Assembly: GCA_036023115.1 (NCBI GenBank) | Contig: JAYKKT010000088.1 | Span: forward strand, 1,411,501 to 1,475,500 | Direction: 5' to 3' | Length of the DNA: 64,000 nt | DNA from: Brasenia schreberi | Lineage: Eukaryota; Streptophyta; Magnoliopsida; Nymphaeales; Cabombaceae | Shown here: positions 1 through 12,900 of the stretch, piece after piece | Numbering within the stretch: position 1 is the stretch's first letter | Layout of the letters: each line of letters begins with the position of its first letter | The notes under the pieces: generated by a model | Told to the model about the DNA's origin: nothing | Seen by the model: only the letters and a program-made list of their open reading frames with translations | The model's database searches: none | Position numbers and translations under genes: made by a program

Positions 1-96
1 AATTGAGGGTTTTGTGCTGAAAGAAAATAATATAGAATGATGTATCTTATGTTGGGTTAATTATGAGCATGACATATGATGGAGTTTTATCAAGAC

Positions 97-157
97 AAAG
101 GATCTGTGTGTCGTACTCCATCTAGTATGAGAAAAAGACTTAGTTGTTATTATAAAT
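97..157 (+). mobile_element. RTE-type LINE 3'-end remnant
   Basis: The stretch ends in a degenerate form of the LINE 3' terminus seen repeatedly downstream (TAGTATGRGAAAAGGCTTAG then TTG repeats), here decayed to TTGTTATTATAA. It is a short, old remnant with no coding capacity. The rest of 1-465 is AT-rich and holds only a GGGTTGGGT-type repeat fragment at about 225-330, resembling the ends of the MITE at 5899-6667. Confidence 0.55.
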
Positions 158-465
158 AACACATATCCATTAAATATGTCTGTGTCTGTTTGTATACATA
201 CATATGTACGTACATTCATGTCAGGTATTGGGTTGGTATGGGTGAGAGCACCTTATTTTTCATATCTGAACCCAAATCTGGTCGGATCGAATATTTTCCG
301 CACTATTCGGGTTGGGTTGGGTAAACGTTGCACACAATGAATGAGAACGTTAGTTAGTGTCTTGGACGCCGAAAGAAAACTGGAGTTTGAAACAATTATG
401 ATCACTTAAAAACGAATTCCAAAACGATGCTGCGCCACGTATGGCCCTTGACAAATCAGTAGCTC

Positions 466-717
466 CCTTACTCGCAACTTGTTTCTCCTTTGATGGAGTA
501 ACGGCGGTGATTTTCTCCTTGACGCTCGGATGACACTTTGTAGCCCAGGATTTTGCATCTCAGCAAAGTAATATAGGGAGGTGCTGGCCCAATTTGAGCG
601 GGCTTCGTTTGCCCGCGTCTGGCAATCCCATCAACGGTAGAAACGACCGAGCGAACAAATGGAGATACGGGGTTCGACGCACCCCACGAGGGTGGTACGT
701 GATTCGGCGTTGTCTCC
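466..717 (+). promoter_or_regulatory. Presumed 5' flank of the LPA1-like pseudogene
   Basis: This GC-richer block directly precedes the ATG at 718 of the LPA1-like exon 1. It is presumably old promoter and 5' UTR; I see no convincing TATA box or other defined element. The open frames on both strands here have no recognisable domain, and I treat them as chance. The tandem duplicate of exon 1 downstream does not include this block. Confidence 0.3.
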
Positions 718-720
718 ATG

Positions 721-3700
721 GCGACAGTGCATTATTTCTTCTGGTTGGCTCGCCCCGGGATCCACAAGGGAAACCATCACTTGCCTTCTTGTTTTCATTC
801 ATCCGCAGCAACCGATTCCAGTTTGATGAGAACGACGACGCACCGTTTCAGATTTCCCACCAGCAGCGGCCGTTTGGTAAGCAAACGCAAACGCACGGCG
901 AGTCGCGAATTGTTTGTCCGTTGCTCCTTTAGTAACAGGCCGCCCTCCTCTGAAATTAGGTAGATGGTCGCAAATAAATCATCATTGGGTTCGCTTATTT
1001 CTGCTAATCGTGTTGATTAGACCTTCACTGTTCGATTTCTGGCTGGCCTGCTAAGTTTGTGCTTACGCACGTAGGACTAAGATAGTATAAAGACAGTTTT
1101 TTTCGGGTAGAGTGTGATAAGGTGTTTCAAAAGATTTCACAAAGGGAGATAGGAGGAGATTTAAATGGACATGTCGGTAAAGAGGCATTAGGATATCAAG
1201 GGATTCATGGAAACTTTGGTTTTGGGGATATAAATGAAGAAGGTTGGGAGATTTTAAATTTTGCTATGGCATTTTATCTCTTTATAGTCAATACAATCTT
1301 CAAAAAACGAGATGAACATTTAATTACTTATAAGAGTGGCTTATCACAAATACAAATTGATTATTTTATTTGTAAAAAAAAAGATAGAGCGTGTTGTAAA
1401 GATTGTAAGGTAATTCTTAGAGAAAGCTTAACCACCCAACATCGACTTTTAGTTATGAATTTACAAATAAAAAAATATACAAAGAAGAAAATAGTGCATC
1501 GAGCTATTCGAACTAAATGGTGGAACCTCAAAAGCGAGAAAGAAGATATATTTAAAAGTCCTTCAAAGAGATGTTTGGAATTATATTGGCACACCTTGTG
1601 ATATGTGGAACAATATAGCTATACATATTAGGAAAGTGGCGAAAGATGTGTTAGGTGTACTTAAGGGAGGTGTACCGGCACAAAAAGAAGCTTGGTGGTG
1701 GAGTGAAGTAGTGCAAAATAAAATCAAGACAAAGAGGGCATGCTACAAATTACATTATGCCAAGAAAACTAGTGAAACTTTAGAAGCTTATAAGAAAGCA
1801 AAGAAGGAAGCGAAAAAAAGCCGTTAGTGAAGCAAAAGCTAAGATTTTGGAGGACTTATATAAAAAACTCAACTCAAAAGAGGGTGAAAGAGATATTTTT
1901 ATGATAGCTAGGGCTAGAGATAAAAAAATTAAATATCTTAATTCTGTTAGATGCATAAAAGACGAGGATGAAAAAATTCTAGTGACAAATGATGATATAA
2001 TAAATAGATGAAAAAACTATTTTTATAACCTTTTTAATGAAAATAAAGATGTTAGTAATAGTTTAGGAGATTTAGCCAAGTTAAAAAAGTATATAAACCA
2101 CAATTTCTACCGACGTATTCAAAATAATGAAGTCAAAGAGGCTCTTAAACATATGAAGAGTGGTAAATCGGTAGGACCTGATAATATTCTTATAAAAGTT
2201 TGGAAAATACTAGGAGAAATAGGAATCACCTGGCTCACAAGACTATTTAATGAAATATGAAAAAACCAAAAGATGCCCAATGAATGGAGAGCAAGTACAC
2301 TTATACCCATATATAAGAACAAGGGAGACATTCAAAATTGTGCGAATTATCGAGGTATCAAGTTAATGAGTCATACTATGAAATTATGGGAAAGAATTAT
2401 CGAACGTAGGTTAAGACGAGTATCAAGTACAACAGAGATTCACCTTTTGAGACGTCTTATGAAACATTTTAGAGTAAAAAGGAAAGACCTTCACATGATA
2501 TTTATTATAGGGTACTGAGGGAGGTTCTTTGGAGAACTTTGGAAAAAAGAGGTATATCTCATTTACATATATTAACCTTATAAGAGACATGTATGATGGT
2601 GCAAAAACATGTGTGAGGACTCATGAAGTAACGACAGACTTCTTTGAAGTTAATATTGGGTTACATTAAGGATCAACTTTAAGCCCATACTTATTTATAA
2701 TGGTGATGGATGAGTTAACAAAATATATTCAAGATGAAGTACCTTGGTATATGTTATTTGTAGATAACATTGTATTGGTGGAGGAGTCTAAGGAAAAAGT
2801 TAATAGAAAATTGGAACTATGGAGAGAAATATTAGAAAGCAAAGGCCTCCGACTTAGTAGAACAAAGACATAATATATGGAATGTAAGTTTGATCATTTG
2901 GTTACTTCAGAGGACATAGAAATTAAAATAGGCACATATTGCATTATTCATAAGGAAAATTTTAAATACCTAGGGTCAATTTTTCATAGTGATGGAAGAA
3001 TTGATGGAGATGTTATGCATTGAATTAATGCTGGTTGGTTAAAATGAAGAAGAGCATCAAGTATTCTTTGTGATAAGAAGATACCATTAAAATTAAAAGA
3101 TAAATATTATAGAGAAGTAATTAGGCCTACCATGTTTTATGGTTCTGAGTGTTGGGCAGTTAATCATCAATATTTACAAAAGATGTCTGTGACAGAAATG
3201 AAGATGTTGAGATGGATGAGTGGTCATACAAGAAAAGACCGTATGCATAATGAGATTATTAGAAATAAAGTAGGAGTGACACCAATAGAAGATAAAATGA
3301 GAGAATATTTAAGATGGTTTGGACAAGAAGATCAAAAGAAGAACCTCTAAGAAGGTTAGAAAAACTAAATTTGTAAAGTATTAAAAGAGGTAGAGAACGA
3401 CACAAAAGTGTTGAAAAGAAACAATGAAGAACGATCTAGCTTATTGGGAGTTCACTGCTAACATGGCACAAGATGGGGATCCGTGGAAACAAAGAATCGA
3501 TGTAGCCGACCCCGTCTAGTATGGGAAAAGGCTTAGTTGTTGCTGTTATTCGTAAGAGAGTATGCCGCAGATTGTTTTGGAGAGATTACTGCTTAATTAA
3601 GCTTCTTTTTACCGATAATCTTGGAACGTATCATGCGGCTACGCTCAGACATATGATCGGGACTTCATGAATTGGGAAATAACTGCGACGCGTTTTGGTT

Positions 3701-4293
3701 GATGATCTGCGAAGTCGATTTCAGTGTGGTTCTTCCGGAGTACTTGTGGCAAACGCACGACGACAGTACATTATTTCTTCTGGTTGGCTCGCCCGGGGAT
3801 CCACAAGGGAAACCATCACTTGCCTTCTTGTTTTCATTCATCCGCAGCAACCGATTCCAGTTCGATGAGAACGAGGACGCACCGTTTCAGATTTCCCACC
3901 AGCAGCGGCCGTTTCGTAAGCAAACGCAAACGCACGGCGAGTCGCGAATTGTTTGTCCGTTGCTCCTTTAATAACAGGCCGACCTCCTCTGAAATTAGGT
4001 AGATGGTCGCAAATAAATCATCATTGGGGTCTCTTATTTCTGCTAATCGTGTTGATTAGACCTTTATTGTTCGATTTCTTGTTGTCCTGCTAATTTTGTT
4101 CATTTGATGCTTTTCTTTAATTTTTGTATAGTATTCTGGTAAGAGAGTATGCCGCAGATTGTTTTGCAGAGATTACTGCTTAATTAAGCTTCTTTTTACC
4201 GATAATCTTGGAACGTATCATGCGGCGACTCGTTTTGGTTGATGATCTGCGAAATCGATTTCAGTGTGGTTATTCCGGAGTACTTGTGGCAAA
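721..4293 (+). repeat. Tandem duplication (about 0.57 kb) covering exon 1, split by a LINE
   Basis: Copy 1 is 721-1053 plus 3547-3761; copy 2 is 3762-4293. Both run from the second codon of the LPA1-like exon 1 through its donor and part of intron 1 into a shared block starting GTAAGAGAGTATGCCGCAGA (3551 and 4141) and ending GTACTTGTGGCAAACG. The copies differ by scattered substitutions and small indels; copy 1 carries about 60 bp near 3640-3690 that copy 2 lacks. The duplication boundary lies just after the ATG, so the second exon 1 reads ACGACGACA where copy 1 reads ATGGCGACA. Confidence 0.8.
1054..3546 (+). mobile_element. RTE-type LINE, 5'-truncated, many stops
   Basis: About 2.5 kb colinear with the longest LINE at 27750-30800. 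It contains the distal endonuclease segment (about 1122-1600), linker, reverse transcriptase (about 2100-2900) and the C-terminal block (about 3130-3350), and ends in TAGTATGGGAAAAGGCTTAG plus TTGTTGCTG. Numerous stop codons and frameshifts show it is old. No clear target-site duplication is visible. Compared with the uninterrupted duplicate at 4100-4140, about 40 bp of target appears to be missing, which suggests insertion with a target deletion. Confidence 0.85.
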
Positions 4294-5528
4294 CGAGGCC
4301 GATGTTTTTGGGAGAATTTGATTTTGTGCAATTACAACCTTCTACCAATGTATGGTGATTTTGCGCAATAAGTATTTTGTGATACTTTTAAAATGTGGAA
4401 AACGTCATGAAATTAACAATAAGTACTAGTTTTAATATTTTCTGTTTGATTATATATTTCTATAGTTTTATACGTTAGGTCCGTATATATAGCACGCAAC
4501 TATTTTTCAATGACCTCTCAGCAATTTCTCTGCCTCTAGTTTACAGCCAAGATTTTCTAATTGATGTTGGTTGGCTGTTGGTAGACGTAAGTCTGTCAAT
4601 ATTGATCCTCCTTCACAAATGTAGTTTATCAAAATTAATGCATGTGGTATATGCCCATAATGGACCTATTGATGGGCAAGGTGAGGCGGCTTGCTCACCA
4701 AAATCCTAAAAAAACAAGTTCCAGAACACAACACAAGCACCTCAATTTGTTCGAAGAATTATGTAGACCGCCCACCTCACCTGAATTTCACCCAACCGAG
4801 CTTCATCTAACTCCAAAAAACTTTCTATGCTCGCCACTGGTACATGCAGTTTTTATATTTCAACAAAGTCCACTAGTGTTTCTGCTGTTGTTTCAGTTAC
4901 ATGTGCATTTAAATGACAACGATTTGGTGTTTCAGTTCTGCAGCCAAGATTCGAAGTGAAGTCCTTTCTCCCTTTCGCTCTGTTCGGATGTTCTTTTATA
5001 TTGCTTTCATTGCTAGTGGTGCAGTTGGTGGACTGATTGCAACCACCAACTAATTGCTGCTCCTACAAACCCTTGAGAGCTTCTGAATTAGAGAATATGC
5101 TGAAAGGTCTTGCCATTGAGCTGGGAGCCGTTTCTTTATTTGCATACCTTTACTCAAGGGAACTTAATTCTAAGAATATGCAAATAGCAAGGCTTACAGG
5201 AGAGGAGAACCTTGCAAATCTGATGCTGCGTGGGGATGGTGAGGTCATCACTGTCAGTGCGTTGAGAGGAATTGCAAGGCTAGTCATACTTGCTGGGCCT
5301 GCTTCATTTATCTCGGAATCATTCAGACTTAGTGAACCATATACAGATAAGCTTCTGGAGAGAGGAGTACGGGTTGTTCCCTTGAACACAGATAGTGTCG
5401 TGTTTGAATTTGATATGAGAGAAGATGATGAAGATTTGGCTCTTGTTCAGAAGAGGAAGAGACTGGCAGTTTCTCCCTGCCGATACTTCAGAATGGATCA
5501 AGTAATACTGGGTGCCTCTGAACTTTGA

Positions 5529-5898
5529 GTAATTATATAGATTCCAGGTTATGTTCTTGGTAGAACCAGAACTGAATCATAGCAGCCTTCATTCTAGCCA
5601 GTCGTACAGGCGGTTCGACTCCAGTTGAGTCCATCGGGCTGGCCTGAAACCAAACAAGTCTAACCATATCCTTAGATGGATGCTTATATAAGGGCATACC
5701 ACGAAAGGAACATTAGCTCACATGGCTAGGGGGTCAACTCCCAAGTTGAAGGTCATGAATATAACACCCTCGGGACATGCATATCACTTCGGCCTCCCAA
5801 TTAGAGGTCATTTAAGGAGTTTTATGAAAAGTTATACACATGGATGGACAATCATAGCAATTTATTTGTTTCTAAGAATGATTTCTGTATTATTTTTC
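5529..5898. other. Intergenic stretch, no gene recognised
   Basis: No coding region is recognised. Around 5715-5760, TTAGCTCACATGG and GGTCAACTCCCA loosely resemble pol III A and B boxes of a tRNA-derived SINE, but the match is too weak to call. Confidence 0.3.
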
Positions 5899-6024
5899 TA
5901 GGGGTAGCAATGAGGTGGGTCGGGTACCTACACCAGCCCCCAACCCAAACCTTAACAGGGCGAGCATGAGTTTGGTTTTATTTTACCCAATGGGTATAAA
6001 GAGGGTATGAGATAAAAATGGGTC

Positions 6025-6110
<86 letters not shown>

Positions 6111-6667
6111 TCAAACTTTATCCATGTTTAATTCTAGTTTAACATGGTGGTTCTTTGAAATGAACGGATGAGATTATAATCACTTCACATTTAACACATG
6201 AAAATCTCCATTCTACTATTGATCATGCCACTCTTTGAGTATAGACGGTGATTGAGCATTTACGACTATATCTCTCTTTTTTTCTCTCTAAAAGAGTGTC
6301 CCATAATATCTTTCGATGCATAATTTTGTACAAACATCTCCGACATTTGAGATCAATTGTTATATTTTCAATAAAATATTGTTACACTATAATATGATCT
6401 TCATTAAATATAAATTAATTCAAATCTCTATTGTTCATCTCAAATCTCAAAGATTAAATGAAAAGGCTCATGCAAGATTATGTATTAAAAAATATTATGT
6501 ATTCAGGACTCCCTCTATGCATTTATCTATATACACACACTTATATACATAAACATCAGGTACAGATCGGGATATTTTATCCTCAAACCCGAATCTGACT
6601 GGGTCGGGTATTCCCTGCCCCAATCGAGTTGGTCGGGTCGGGGCCCGGGTCAATATTGCCATTTCTA
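5899..6667. mobile_element. hAT-like MITE with GGGTCGGGT-rich ends
   Basis: The left end reads TAGGGGTAGCAATGAGGTGG. The right end, read on the minus strand, is TAGAAATGGCAATATTGACC, an imperfect terminal inverted repeat. Both subterminal regions are rich in GGGTCGGGT. Flanking octamers are TATTTTTC and CCTTTTTC (6 of 8 identical), consistent with a decayed 8-bp hAT target duplication. The interior is non-coding and includes a long microsatellite. Confidence 0.5.
6024..6106. repeat. (AT)n(AG)n microsatellite
   Basis: A run of about 13 AT units passes directly into about 28 AG units, inside the hAT-like MITE. A similar but shorter AT/AG tract at 46778-46811 has related flanks, so the microsatellite probably travels with the repeat family. 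Confidence 0.95.
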
Positions 6668-6941
6668 CCTTTTTCAGACCAAGTAAATGAGCGACTCCTA
6701 ATTGGTAATGTTTGAGTAGCCGAAACTCCTTCAAAAGAACGTGTCACCGTGAAGGATTTCGCCCTTGCTCGCGTCTCCCAATCGGTGTCGGCGTGACGTA
6801 TATGCAGACTTTCTTTCGGACTTGCGAACACCTTTCTCCTACAAATTTCCCGCTTTTCCTCCCCGCGCAAGAATTACATCGTATAAATTCGCCGGCGCCA
6901 CTCCTTATCCGTTGTTTCACCCCTTTCTCTCTGCCTCTCTC
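6668..6941 (+). promoter_or_regulatory. Upstream region / 5' UTR of PTAC3
   Basis: This GC- and pyrimidine-rich stretch lies immediately before the PTAC3 ATG. It contains TGACGT at about 6795 (an as-1/bZIP-like core) and a CT-rich run at about 6918-6940 typical of plant 5' UTRs. No in-frame ATG precedes 6942 in the open frame, and the ATG context (CTCATGGCG) is favourable. No transcription start can be fixed. Confidence 0.45.
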
Positions 6942-9900
6942 ATGGCGTCTTCTCTCCGTCCCCTCACCTCTCACCAACTCCCTCTCTTCCCGCAACACCA
7001 ATCGCATCCGAGCCGTCCGTGCTTCCGTCCGACGATGATAGCCCGTGCGGCGAGCGGCGTGGAGATGAGCACGAAGAAGAAAGGGAGGAAGAAGAAAGAA
7101 AGAGCGGTGAAGGAGGACGATTCCGCCGTCGGTTCCGACGAGCGTCGGCTGCGGTTCGTATTCATGGAGGAATTGATGCACAGAGCTCGGAGTGCTGACG
7201 CTGCCGGTGCGAACGCCGTTCTCTATGATATGATCGCCGCCGGGTTGGCCCCCGGCCCGCACTCTTTCCATGGACTCGTGGTCTCGCAGGTGCTCGCCGG
7301 AGATGAATACGGGGCGGTAATATTGAGATCTTGTTCGCTTCCAGGCTTTTGATTTCTGCTATTTCTTTCGTGTGATGTCGTATAATGCTCGAATTGTACA
7401 CTGAACGTGGATTGAACGCAATGCTGCTCGATGATTGTTCTCCCGTTCTTTCGATGAATACGAGCGGTGCATTTTATTTATTGGATTTAGGGTTTTGTGT
7501 GATCTGGTTTTGTATGTTCAACGGGAATTCGACGTAATGCTGATCAACGAACGTTTTCGTTACTTCTTTTACCCTGGGCGAGAGATGGGAAGTTCCTTTT
7601 CCCCGATGATGTTTTGAAATGTTCGAGAGGGAGGAGGTGGCTCTTTTCCTCCTTGTTTTGTAAGATTTGAGATATTTGACATGGGTAGATGGAGAGAGCG
7701 TAATTGTCACGTCCCGCTTTTCCTCTACGGACTTTTGTAACATTGAGATATTTTATCTCTTTCGTTGTCTATTTCTATTTAGATTTGGACGTGTCTTTTG
7801 GGTTTCCTTTTTGGATGTACAAAGAGAGGATTAAATCCCAACCGAGGGAAAGAGCTGCCCCATATTTTATCTCTTCGACTGTTCCATATTGGACCCTGTG
7901 TGCTGCATGAACACGAGCAGCTTGGTGTATTTTCAGAATGAAAATCCCCGTGAAGTTCTGAATTGTTTGTTTGAATTGTTATTTTGTGCTTTATACAAAA
8001 GCAGTGCTAACTGCTAACCGTGTAGAACTTGTCTTTTTTTAAGTTCTAGGTCTTAATTCCCATTCCTCTTTCCCTCTGACAGGACAATTTGGTGTTTTTT
8101 TGTTCCTACACCAAGTCAATCTTTCAGCATTTTTTATTGCTCCAGTTGGTCAAGGAAGTGCTTTTGTTTATTTTCCTTTTCAGAGGAGCTTTTCCTTTTG
8201 GCATATGTTAGAAGATTTTTTTAATGGAGATTTGTTGTCTACATGTTCACTTTTCTGCCGAGTGGTTACAATTAAGTACATGTTTAAATGGCATTTATGA
8301 GATGCAGTTTACCAGAAGTAGTAAAACATCTACTCATACTTTCAGAAGTATGAAACTCTTGCAGATGCAGTCACTGAGAAGGGAACTGAGTGCTGGCATC
8401 CGTCCTTTAAATCAAACATTTGTTGCATTGATACGCTTATTTGGATTAAGAGGTCACGCTATCAGGGGCCAGGAAGTTCTTGCTGCTATGGAGAAGTTGA
8501 ACTTTGATATTCGTCAACCCTGGCTGGTTCTTGTGGGTATGATCTTTTATTAGCCACTCCTGATTCTGGTTACTGGTTATGCTAATTGTATTCAGATGAT
8601 TTCTAGTCTAATTGATAGTACTTGTTTCAGAGGGGCTAGTAAAAAATGGTTATCTTGAAGATGCGAACAAGGTCTTTCTCAAGGGTGCTCAAGGAGGGCT
8701 AAGAGCCACAGATGAAATATATGACCTCTTAATTGAAGAGGACTGTAAAGCTGGGGACCATTCTAATGCTTTGACTATCGCCTATGAAATGGAAGCTGCA
8801 GGAAGGATGGCTACAACATTCCATTTCAATTGCCTTCTCAGTGTACAGGTATACAATCTAGGTTTTGCTCAGAGTGACATGCTTGTGATGTGCTCTTGCT
8901 TCTTTTCTCTAGCACATTTAGATTATAGGGTACATTAAAAGAACATACAATCTAGACTCTAGTGTATGGAACAGTTTTGCACTTGTGTTCCTGTCTTTTT
9001 CATAAAGTGGTTCACTATACACGTTGCATTATGAAGAACACAAACTGAATATTGTATTTTGAACATGTCTAAGTAATCTATTTATACTATACCGAAGGCA
9101 TTAACTGATTCTTGTGTGAGACAGTTCTCTTCCGTCTACTTCATTTAGGGCTTGTATAGTTATTTTGTAATCATGTTATACTTGATGATTGAACTTTTTT
9201 GATATAAAAAGCAGTTGTGTTTTCTTGGGCGTTCAAAGCATGATTGTGTGATTGATTTGCTGGATAACTGGAGAAACTGGGAACAAGTGCATGGTTTCTC
9301 CTTTCTGAAACCCCTATATGTATATATGCTTCTTACATGTATGTTTACATGATCTGTTCATATAGCTGCATCTTACTGTAAACAATCAGCACCTTGAGTG
9401 CTTTGCCAATTGACTGCCACAGTCTTCCAATCTGGTCCACAGGATTTCAGCCACAAATGTGACTCAAAACAGAATGTGAATCTCAGAAAATATAACTCTT
9501 AGCTGAACAAACTTAGAATAAAGATCACATTAATCAGCCTCACAGGCTATATTTACATTATCCCCTTGAGGGGCTTTAAATAGGGGAGCCCAGCAGCCAA
9601 CTAGTTGTTGGAGGGTGCCCAACAGCGAGAAATCTAGCCATTGGGACCTCCTAGCTGCTGGGCCCCTTTTGCAGTACATGGCAAAACAGAATAAAAATAA
9701 ACAAGCAGAAAACAATAAGAAACTGAAATACAAGTGCCCACGTGGTGCGCATTTACATGAGCGTGCGCAGACATAAGTCTGCACACTAAACATTTGTAAC
9801 ACTTACCTGATATATATGTGTGTTCGTGTTTGTGTGGCTAGTATTTCATCTCTATGACTCATAGGTTCAAGTCTAAAACTGAGCTTAGAGATGCATTTCG

Positions 9901-12900
9901 GATGATTAATTTTGTGCAAAATGTGTTTTGCATCAATGTGATTTTATTGGTCATCATATTCTTGACAGTTCTAAAAAACTTATTTTACTTTCGAATGGGC
10001 GATTATTTGAAGTACCTTGGTGTATGTTATTTGAAGATGACATTGTTTTAGTGGAGGAGTCTAAGGAAAAAGTTAATAGAAAATTGGAATTATGGAGAGA
10101 AACATTAGAAAGTAAAGGCTTCCGACTTAGTAGAACATAGACAAAATATATGGAATGTAAGTTTGATCATTTGGTTACCTCAAAGGACATAAAAATTAAA
10201 ATTGGCACACATTGCATCCCCCAAAAAGAAAGTTTTAAATACCTAGGGTCAATTTTTCATAGTGATGGAAGAATTGATGGAGATGTTACTTATAGAATTA
10301 ATGGTGGTTGGTTAAAATGGAGAGGAGCATAAGGTATTTTTTGTGATAAGAAGATATCATTAAAGTTTAAAGGTAAATATTATAGAGCATCAATTAGGCC
10401 TGCCATGTTTTATTTTTCTGAGTGTTGGGCAGTTAATCATCAACATGTACAAAAGATGTCTGGGACAGAAATGAAGATGTTGAGATGGATGAGTGGTCAT
10501 ACAAGAAAAGTCCGTATACATAATGAGGTTATTAGAAACAAATTAGGGGTGACACCAATAGAGGATAAAATGAGAGATTATCGTTTAAGATGGTTTGGAC
10601 ATTTAGAAAGAAGATCAAAAGAGAACCTGTAAGAAGGTATGAAAAACTAGATTTTAAAAGTATTAAAAGAGGTAGAGGACAAGCACAAAAGTGTTGGAAA
10701 GAAACAATGAAGAATGATCTAACTTATTGTGAGTTAACTGCTAACATGGCATATGATAGGGATCTGTGGAAACAAAGAATCCATGTAGCCAACCCCATCT
10801 AGTATGGGAAAAGGCTTAGTTGTTGTTGTTGTTGTACTTTCGAATAGGCGATTAGAAATGCTCTTTTGACCAACTAAACTATATGAATTCAATTGCTTAT
10901 AATGCCAAAAGATATGAATTCAATTTCTTAAAATCTTCTTGTTTTCCTTACATTGTGTTGATTAGATTTTATAAGCACCAGAAACAATGACCTGTGATGC
11001 ACGAAAATGGCATGTAATTGCTGCTTCTTCAGGCGAAAGTACCAAAACCCAAAACACATCTGAAACATGTACCAGATGTTTCAGTCCTTTTCATACGTAA
11101 TATAAGAAAAACGTAATCACATACAGAAGTCTACACATAATCCAGCTGGTCATGCTCACAAAGTGCATGCATCCAGTGCACTTAATTGGATGAGAAGAGG
11201 TTCATGGTCACACTGTATCTTCTTGTTTTCTAGCACTTTTTTATTGTTTAATGCAAAGGAAAGCAAAAGATGTATTCCGGTTGCCATTGCACTTGAGTAT
11301 CCAATTTCATTATTGTCAGCTTTCTTTGAAACCCTTACCAATTTGTTTTTATCTCTAACTGCACGATCATCTATGTGCAGCTTCTGTATAATATAACTTA
11401 CATCTTTGCCTATCTATATTAATTCCCTTGAATGTATTGTGTAGGCAACATGTGGCATTCCTGAAATAGCATATGCAACATTTGAAAACATGGAATATGG
11501 AGAAGGTTTGAATTTCTATCTACTTAAGATTAAGTTTGATTATGTGCTTTTGTTGTTAAATAAAAAGTTCCTTGATTTTAGACTGTGTGGGGCTTTTGTG
11601 CATTTTCCCTGATGATATTTATATTTAAATGTAATACCAACACCACAAAAGTGACAATCCAATATTTGAATCTCTACTTGAAACTCTGTATATATGGCTT
11701 TAAGGGGGTTCCAAATGAGGAAAAATCTGCATCTGTGACGAAAACTATGTGATATGGAAGTCTTAAGATGATCATATTCAGGCGCATGTGCTGGAGGGGA
11801 CATGTACAGTGTTTCATTAGTTCATTACTATGAAAATAAAGAACTTTTAAATTTTAAAAGTTTCACATCTTTGAAACCGGGGTTCCACTTTTGTGAGTTG
11901 GAAAGTGTTTCCTCTACTAATGGGGAGTAAGCTCCAACCAAAGGCTTTGGGAGCTGGTTTGCCTGTATGTTTTTGTGTTTTCCTTTGATTACGTGGCAAG
12001 ATTGAGCATGAAAGTAAAAGCCAGTATCATAAGTTATGAAGCATAGAAAAACATCTAATATGTGGAATGTTACGGAATCTGGGTGTAAAGTTAAAACTAA
12101 ATCAAGGAGAAGCAAGAAAGTACCTCCTGAAGTCTCTACCTTCGCTATGATTTGCAATCTTAATGGTGTCTACTGCTGTTTTGATTGAGCTCAGATCCCA
12201 ACCGGAGTGGTATTCTTTGACTTTAGCATGGTGTCATCTTTTTAGAGCTTAAGTAGAATTACGTAGAGTTTCAATCATACTTGCTAGGAGGATACAGAGA
12301 GGCAGCAACCCACCTATGCTGGATCCAATTTGTTTGGTAAAGCTCTGAGAATAGGCAAGGAAATCTGAGGTTAGGACTACAGGTTTCTGCTAGCTGAGGT
12401 TTTGCCAGGCTGGAGATATCATCATGTTGGGGAGTTCTGTTGGGGTATGAGATGAGGTTAGTTTGGTGAACTGTTTATCCGGTTAGCTTAAATGGGCCTG
12501 GTGTAGGCTGGCTTGGCTGACTGGGGAAGCGACCATCTGGCTTTAGATCACTTAGAACTTGTCATACCCTAAAGTCTGAGAGATGGACTTGGAGATATTG
12601 GAAGCTTGAGGGAAACATGCGAAGTGTTGAAAAGAAGGCGACTTACCAAAAGCTTGAGTTTCATGCTTCCTACCAATATAGAAGCAAGTTTCCGACCTCT
12701 GTGGAGATCTTTTGGTAACCACATGTGTTGATTTATTTGGTAACCATGTGTTAATTTATTTGAATGTAGTAGCTGGACACACTTCAGCTAATGATCTACT
12801 TCAAATGGATGTACTTTGAATTGTATGGGTGGAAATGGCAAAGCAATCATGACTCAAGTTGAATATGAATATGTAGCTTGGTTGGTCAGTGATGAGGTTG

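Larger units (their letters stand above)
718..5528 (+). pseudogene. LOW PSII ACCUMULATION-like (LPA1-like) gene, broken
   Basis: The intact relatives are chloroplast membrane proteins of the LPA1 / LPA1-like (At4g28740-type) family, tied to photosystem II accumulation. Exon 1 (718 to about 956) starts ATGGCG and encodes a Ser/Arg-rich transit-peptide-like N-terminus ending ...SSEI, followed by a GTAGAT donor. Exon 2 begins after TTTCAG at about 4935 with SAAKIRSEVLSPFRSVRMFF, a hydrophobic membrane segment, then the family's ISALRG/ARLVILAGPA-like and LLERGVRVVPLNTD-like blocks up to about 5450. Breaks: TAA at 5049-5051 because one base is missing near 5047; a second single-base loss near 5073; a third frame change near 5480, after which the family's C-terminal block is absent. 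Exon 1 is partly duplicated at 3762-4000 without a start codon, and a LINE sits in the intron. The retained splice sites argue against a retrocopy. The family call is by recognition; pseudogene status is inferred from the frameshifts. Confidence 0.72.

Noticed and set aside
594..932. 112-residue open frame overlapping the LPA1-like exon 1 in another phase
   Set aside because: The phase starting at 718 has the transit-peptide composition, the splice donor and the exon 2 join; this frame is its shadow.
5037..5528. 163-residue open frame taken as a complete small gene
   Set aside because: It begins at a TTG and covers only the part of the LPA1-like family after two frameshifts; upstream homologous sequence continues in another phase.
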